Position numbers and translations under genes: made by a program
NCBI GenBank assembly: GCA_002104905.1
Contig: MCFE01000648.1
Location: forward strand, 1-49,968
Origin: Basidiobolus meristosporus CBS 931.73
Lineage: Eukaryota > Basidiobolomycota > Basidiobolomycetes > Basidiobolales > Basidiobolaceae
Length of the DNA: 49,968 nucleotides
Reading direction: 5' to 3'
Shown: one piece after another, positions 47,451 to 49,968 of the stretch
Layout: each line of letters starts with the position of its first letter
Numbering within the stretch: position 1 is the first letter of the stretch
The notes under the pieces: model-generated
Database searches by the model: none
What the model was told of the DNA's origin: nothing
The model's input: the letters and a program-made list of their open reading frames with translations, nothing else

Positions 47451-48235
47451 GGAGGGAAAGTCACCAAGGTAGGTGAAATCTTTATTTGATTGCAGACAAG
47501 TCTAACTACAAATAAAGAAGCCAGCTGGGAATAAAAGATTCCTAAAGTAAACACTAAGTTGAATATGAATAAATCTAAGCTAAAGTTAAGGCAGTATCCC
47601 AGAGTACACTGGAGTTCAGGTTCATGGGGGAGTGAAGTAGATAAGCTTGAGAGATATACTAATCTTTTAAGAAGTGGGTAACAGCAGGTGAAGGGGAGTT
47701 TTTGATAAGTGAAGTGAATCTTGAGAGCAGAGATTCCTCTAATGAGAAGGTCTTGTAAACTGGAGAATCAGGAAACTCTTTAAAGGCATGGTCAGTAGGT
47801 TCCCAGTAAAACTGGTCAGAGACATTTTGAGAGAACTCTTTAGCAATACTTTTGTCAAGTACTACCTCCAGTGTGTGATGGTTGATAAATCTCATGTTAA
47901 CAATCTTGGATAAGTTGTAACCTTGTTGCTTGAGATACATCCTATGCTCAGATATAGGAATAAACTCCACATTGGCAAAGTAGCAGACAGCCCAGTCAGT
48001 AGCAGGAGGTAAATCAGAAGTGGCAGGAAACTTTCTTTTGGTCTTGGGAGGAGCAGCAAGATTTCTTGAGGAAGCAGGAACAGGCTTTTTGACAGCTTCA
48101 GAGTAGGAAGAGTGAGCAGGAGCAGATGACTCTGGGGAGTCTTGTTGACAGGAAGAGTTGGCACAGGGACAATAGATTCTTGCAGATCAGAAAAGGCAGA
48201 AAACAGCTTTTGAACTTGCTTCTTGAGTAAAGCAT
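47451..48235 (-). pseudogene. LINE copy 2: ORF1-like fragment with LINE 3' end
   Basis: Minus strand. The frame ending at 47659 encodes AVCYFANVEFIPIS, LKQQGYNLSKIVNMRF and TLEVVLDKSIAKEF, the pattern of LINE ORF1 (gag-like) proteins. Upstream it continues, after a frameshift near 48130, into a Ser/Pro/Lys-rich stretch. After the stop come about 200 nt that finish with the same 3' tail as copy 1 (AATAAAGATTTCACCT, then GGTGACT, then CCCCTAATC). The RT is missing, so this is a deleted or non-autonomous derivative. Its 3' end lies in CCCTA copy 3, with host sequence TACCCAAGCCTGAGACAGGG continuing. Confidence 0.6.
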
Positions 48236-48253
48236 TTAGGGTTAGGATTAGGG
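48236..48253. repeat. Three telomere-like hexamers at the LINE junction
   Basis: TTAGGG TTAGGA TTAGGG in tandem on the plus strand, that is (CCTAAN)n at the 3' end of LINE copy 1. Confidence 0.75.
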
Positions 48254-49968
48254 GGAGACAGTCACCAACAGGTGAAATCTTTATTTCAGTTGAAACAAAG
48301 AAGCCAGCGCTACTGTTGTAGCTTTGATACAAGAGTGTGTAGCTGAGGGGAACTTGTAGGTAAGTCAATAAGAAGTGATGATAGTTCTTCAGTGCTCAAG
48401 ACACTGTTCAGTGGGAAGGGGGGTAGCAAGAGAGGTAAGAATGACTTGTGAACAACATTAATGAGGGGAATGTGATAAGGATTGATATTCATCATAAAGG
48501 GGGTGTGCTGCTGCAGATATTGCTGCCAAAGGTCTGTCAAGTACTTCAGGTAGGCCAGCTTGGGTTTTTCTGACTGCAGAATATAGTGAGCAAACTTCTT
48601 GACTTCAGGATCTCCAAGTATAGTTCTCCAGCAGGAGCCAGGTGTTGTGTGGTGTGTTCTCTTCCAGGCCTTAATCAGTGGGTTGTTGCAGTTGTGAAGT
48701 CTGAGGTATAATCTGGTTCTAAGGTAGAGAAGTCTGATCTTATAGGGCATAAACCCAAAAGCACCAAGAATAGCATGTCTGTAGGGGCATTCAGGCAAAT
48801 GAGGCACCAAGGAGTTAATGCACCATACTGCAAACTTGTCAAGCTTAGTACAGTCTCTAGAAGTAAGAGAGAGAAGTGGTAAGCCAAATTCCAGGACAGG
48901 GAAGACAAACTGCTTGAGTAGAAGGAGGCAGCTGGGAGCTGAAGTTGTAGGAGGAGTAACAGCCAGTAGCTTGTGGAGTGCCTGTCTTGCCAGGATAATT
49001 CTCTTCTTCAGGTGTGCTCCAGAGTCTAGTCCAGTAGGAAGGAAAGGAAAGCCAAGATATGTAGCAGAAACCTGAGCAGGTAGAGTGGAGCTCTCCAAGT
49101 TGATGGGAGAGCCCAAAGGTACTGTCTTTGCAATGGAAAGCTGGAGATTATTCTTCTGCAGATACTGGTGGATGGTCTGGGAGTCTTGTTGCACATTGGA
49201 GGAGGATATTCTGATGTCATCAGCAAAGAGAGTAACCAGGCAGTCAGCTGAGAGTCTTGGGAAATCATTCAGGAAGATGGCAAACAGTATAGGACCAAGC
49301 ACAGAGCCTTGAACCACTCCATTAGGAACTGAGAACACAGCTGATTGCTCACTTGGGTGCAGAAGTCTTGCTTGTGGATCCAGAAACAGAGACCTGACAA
49401 GGAGGGTGAGAGAGGTACTGGAGAAGCATTGCAACTTGGACCAAAGCAGATTTCTGTCAACTGAATCAAAGGCCTTAGTAATATCAAACAGAACAGAGGG
49501 ATACTTGCACTGGAGAGAGTGATCTTGGCTAAGTATAACTGCATATTCCAAGGAGAGGCCAGGAACAAAGCCAAACTGTGCAGGATGAAACTTGAGAGAG
49601 TCAGAGTAGAGCTCCTGAGCAAGCAGAAGCTCAAACACCTTTCAGCAGGTGGGCACCAGAGATATTGGCCTGTAGGAGCTAGGATCCAGGTGCTTTCCTT
49701 TACCCTTGTACAGTGGCAGAACATTTGCAAAGGACCATTCCTCAGGAGTAGAAAGCTGGGCTGAGCATTGCTGAAACAGTGGAAGCAGAAGTGCAGACAT
49801 GGCCTTGGTACTAGTCTTCAGAAGCTCATAAGAGATTGTGTCCACACCTGGAGCAGTAGAGTTGGGAAGCCTCTTGAGCACATTATGGATTTTCCCTTGA
49901 TCAAGTGCAAGTGGGAAGGGCAGAGTCTTGAAGTCAGGATGAAAGCCAGGAGTTGAGTACTGCTGTGT
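48236..49968 (-). pseudogene. LINE reverse transcriptase (3' part, cut by window edge)
   Basis: Minus strand, entering at 49968. The frame reads KIHNVLKRLPNSTAPGVD, YKGKGKHLDPSSYRPISLVPTC, then an in-frame TGA at 49642-49644 where the family usually has a Cys or Phe codon. It continues FELLLAQELY, HPAQFGFVPG, FDITKAFDSVDR, GVVQGSVLGPILFAIFLNDF and the catalytic FADDI (about 49220), followed by a thumb/connection region to the stop at 48310. These are non-LTR reverse transcriptase motifs 1-5 in order. No RNase H domain or CCHC finger is evident after the RT. The 3' untranslated region is only about 70 nt with AATAAA and ends in telomere-like repeats. The endonuclease would lie outside the window. 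Confidence 0.88.

Noticed and set aside
48236-48253. True internal telomere or chromosome-end fusion
   Set aside because: Only three hexamers, one imperfect, exactly at a LINE 3' end; copy 2 ends similarly. A LINE tail is simpler.

Overview
The window looks like a nuclear chromosome segment from a filamentous fungus. The evidence is a chitin synthase with the full Chs motif set, a fungal-type pyruvate carboxylase without a visible mitochondrial presequence, nine short GT-AG introns of only 58-68 nt, and abundant Ty1/copia, CACTA-like and LINE elements. An early-diverging lineage is a guess; the sequence alone does not fix the species.

Layout. (1) 1-22172 is an AT-rich, CpG-poor block of nested mobile elements. 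A copia relic (1845-2653 plus 9245-10347) is split by a 6.6-kb DNA transposon with CCCTA-type ends (2654-9244). That transposon carries a decayed tnp2/Plavaka-like transposase on the minus strand and a second, divergent helical/coiled-coil protein on the plus strand. Next come LTR remnants and a Ty3/gypsy gag scrap, then a second CCCTA element (12651-22172). That one was invaded by minus-strand copia element C (target duplication CAGAC), which was itself invaded by plus-strand copia element B (GTTTT), and also by a solo LTR (GTTTC). (2) 22173-40600 is a gene island with dense CpG and five genes: chitin synthase (+), GAPDH (+), pyruvate carboxylase (-), a C2H2-finger protein (-), and a six-exon protein with an N-terminal spartin/senescence-like domain (+). 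GAPDH and pyruvate carboxylase converge. The last two genes diverge from a 1-kb shared upstream region. (3) 40600-49968 is a second mobile-element block: a rearranged old LTR, a third CCCTA element (-) interrupted by a divergent solo LTR (GGTCT) and by copia element A (TGCCT), then two tandem LINE pieces whose junction carries telomere-like hexamers.

How it fits together. The island genes cover cell-wall synthesis (chitin synthase), glycolysis (GAPDH) and anaplerosis (pyruvate carboxylase). I see no sign of a dedicated cluster. In the repeat blocks the three element classes insert into one another, so the insertion order can be read from target duplications. None of the retroelement or transposase genes I could follow is intact: each has nonsense codons, frameshifts or deletions. 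Many CAG/CAA/CGA to TAG/TAA/TGA changes fit cytosine deamination.

Most unusual points: copia elements whose primer-binding site matches the anticodon arm of initiator tRNA and contains an in-frame ATG at the head of gag; a 56-bp inversion that explains an otherwise impossible LTR junction; a CCCTA-ended transposon family with an unrecognised second protein; and a LINE with a telomere-like 3' tail.
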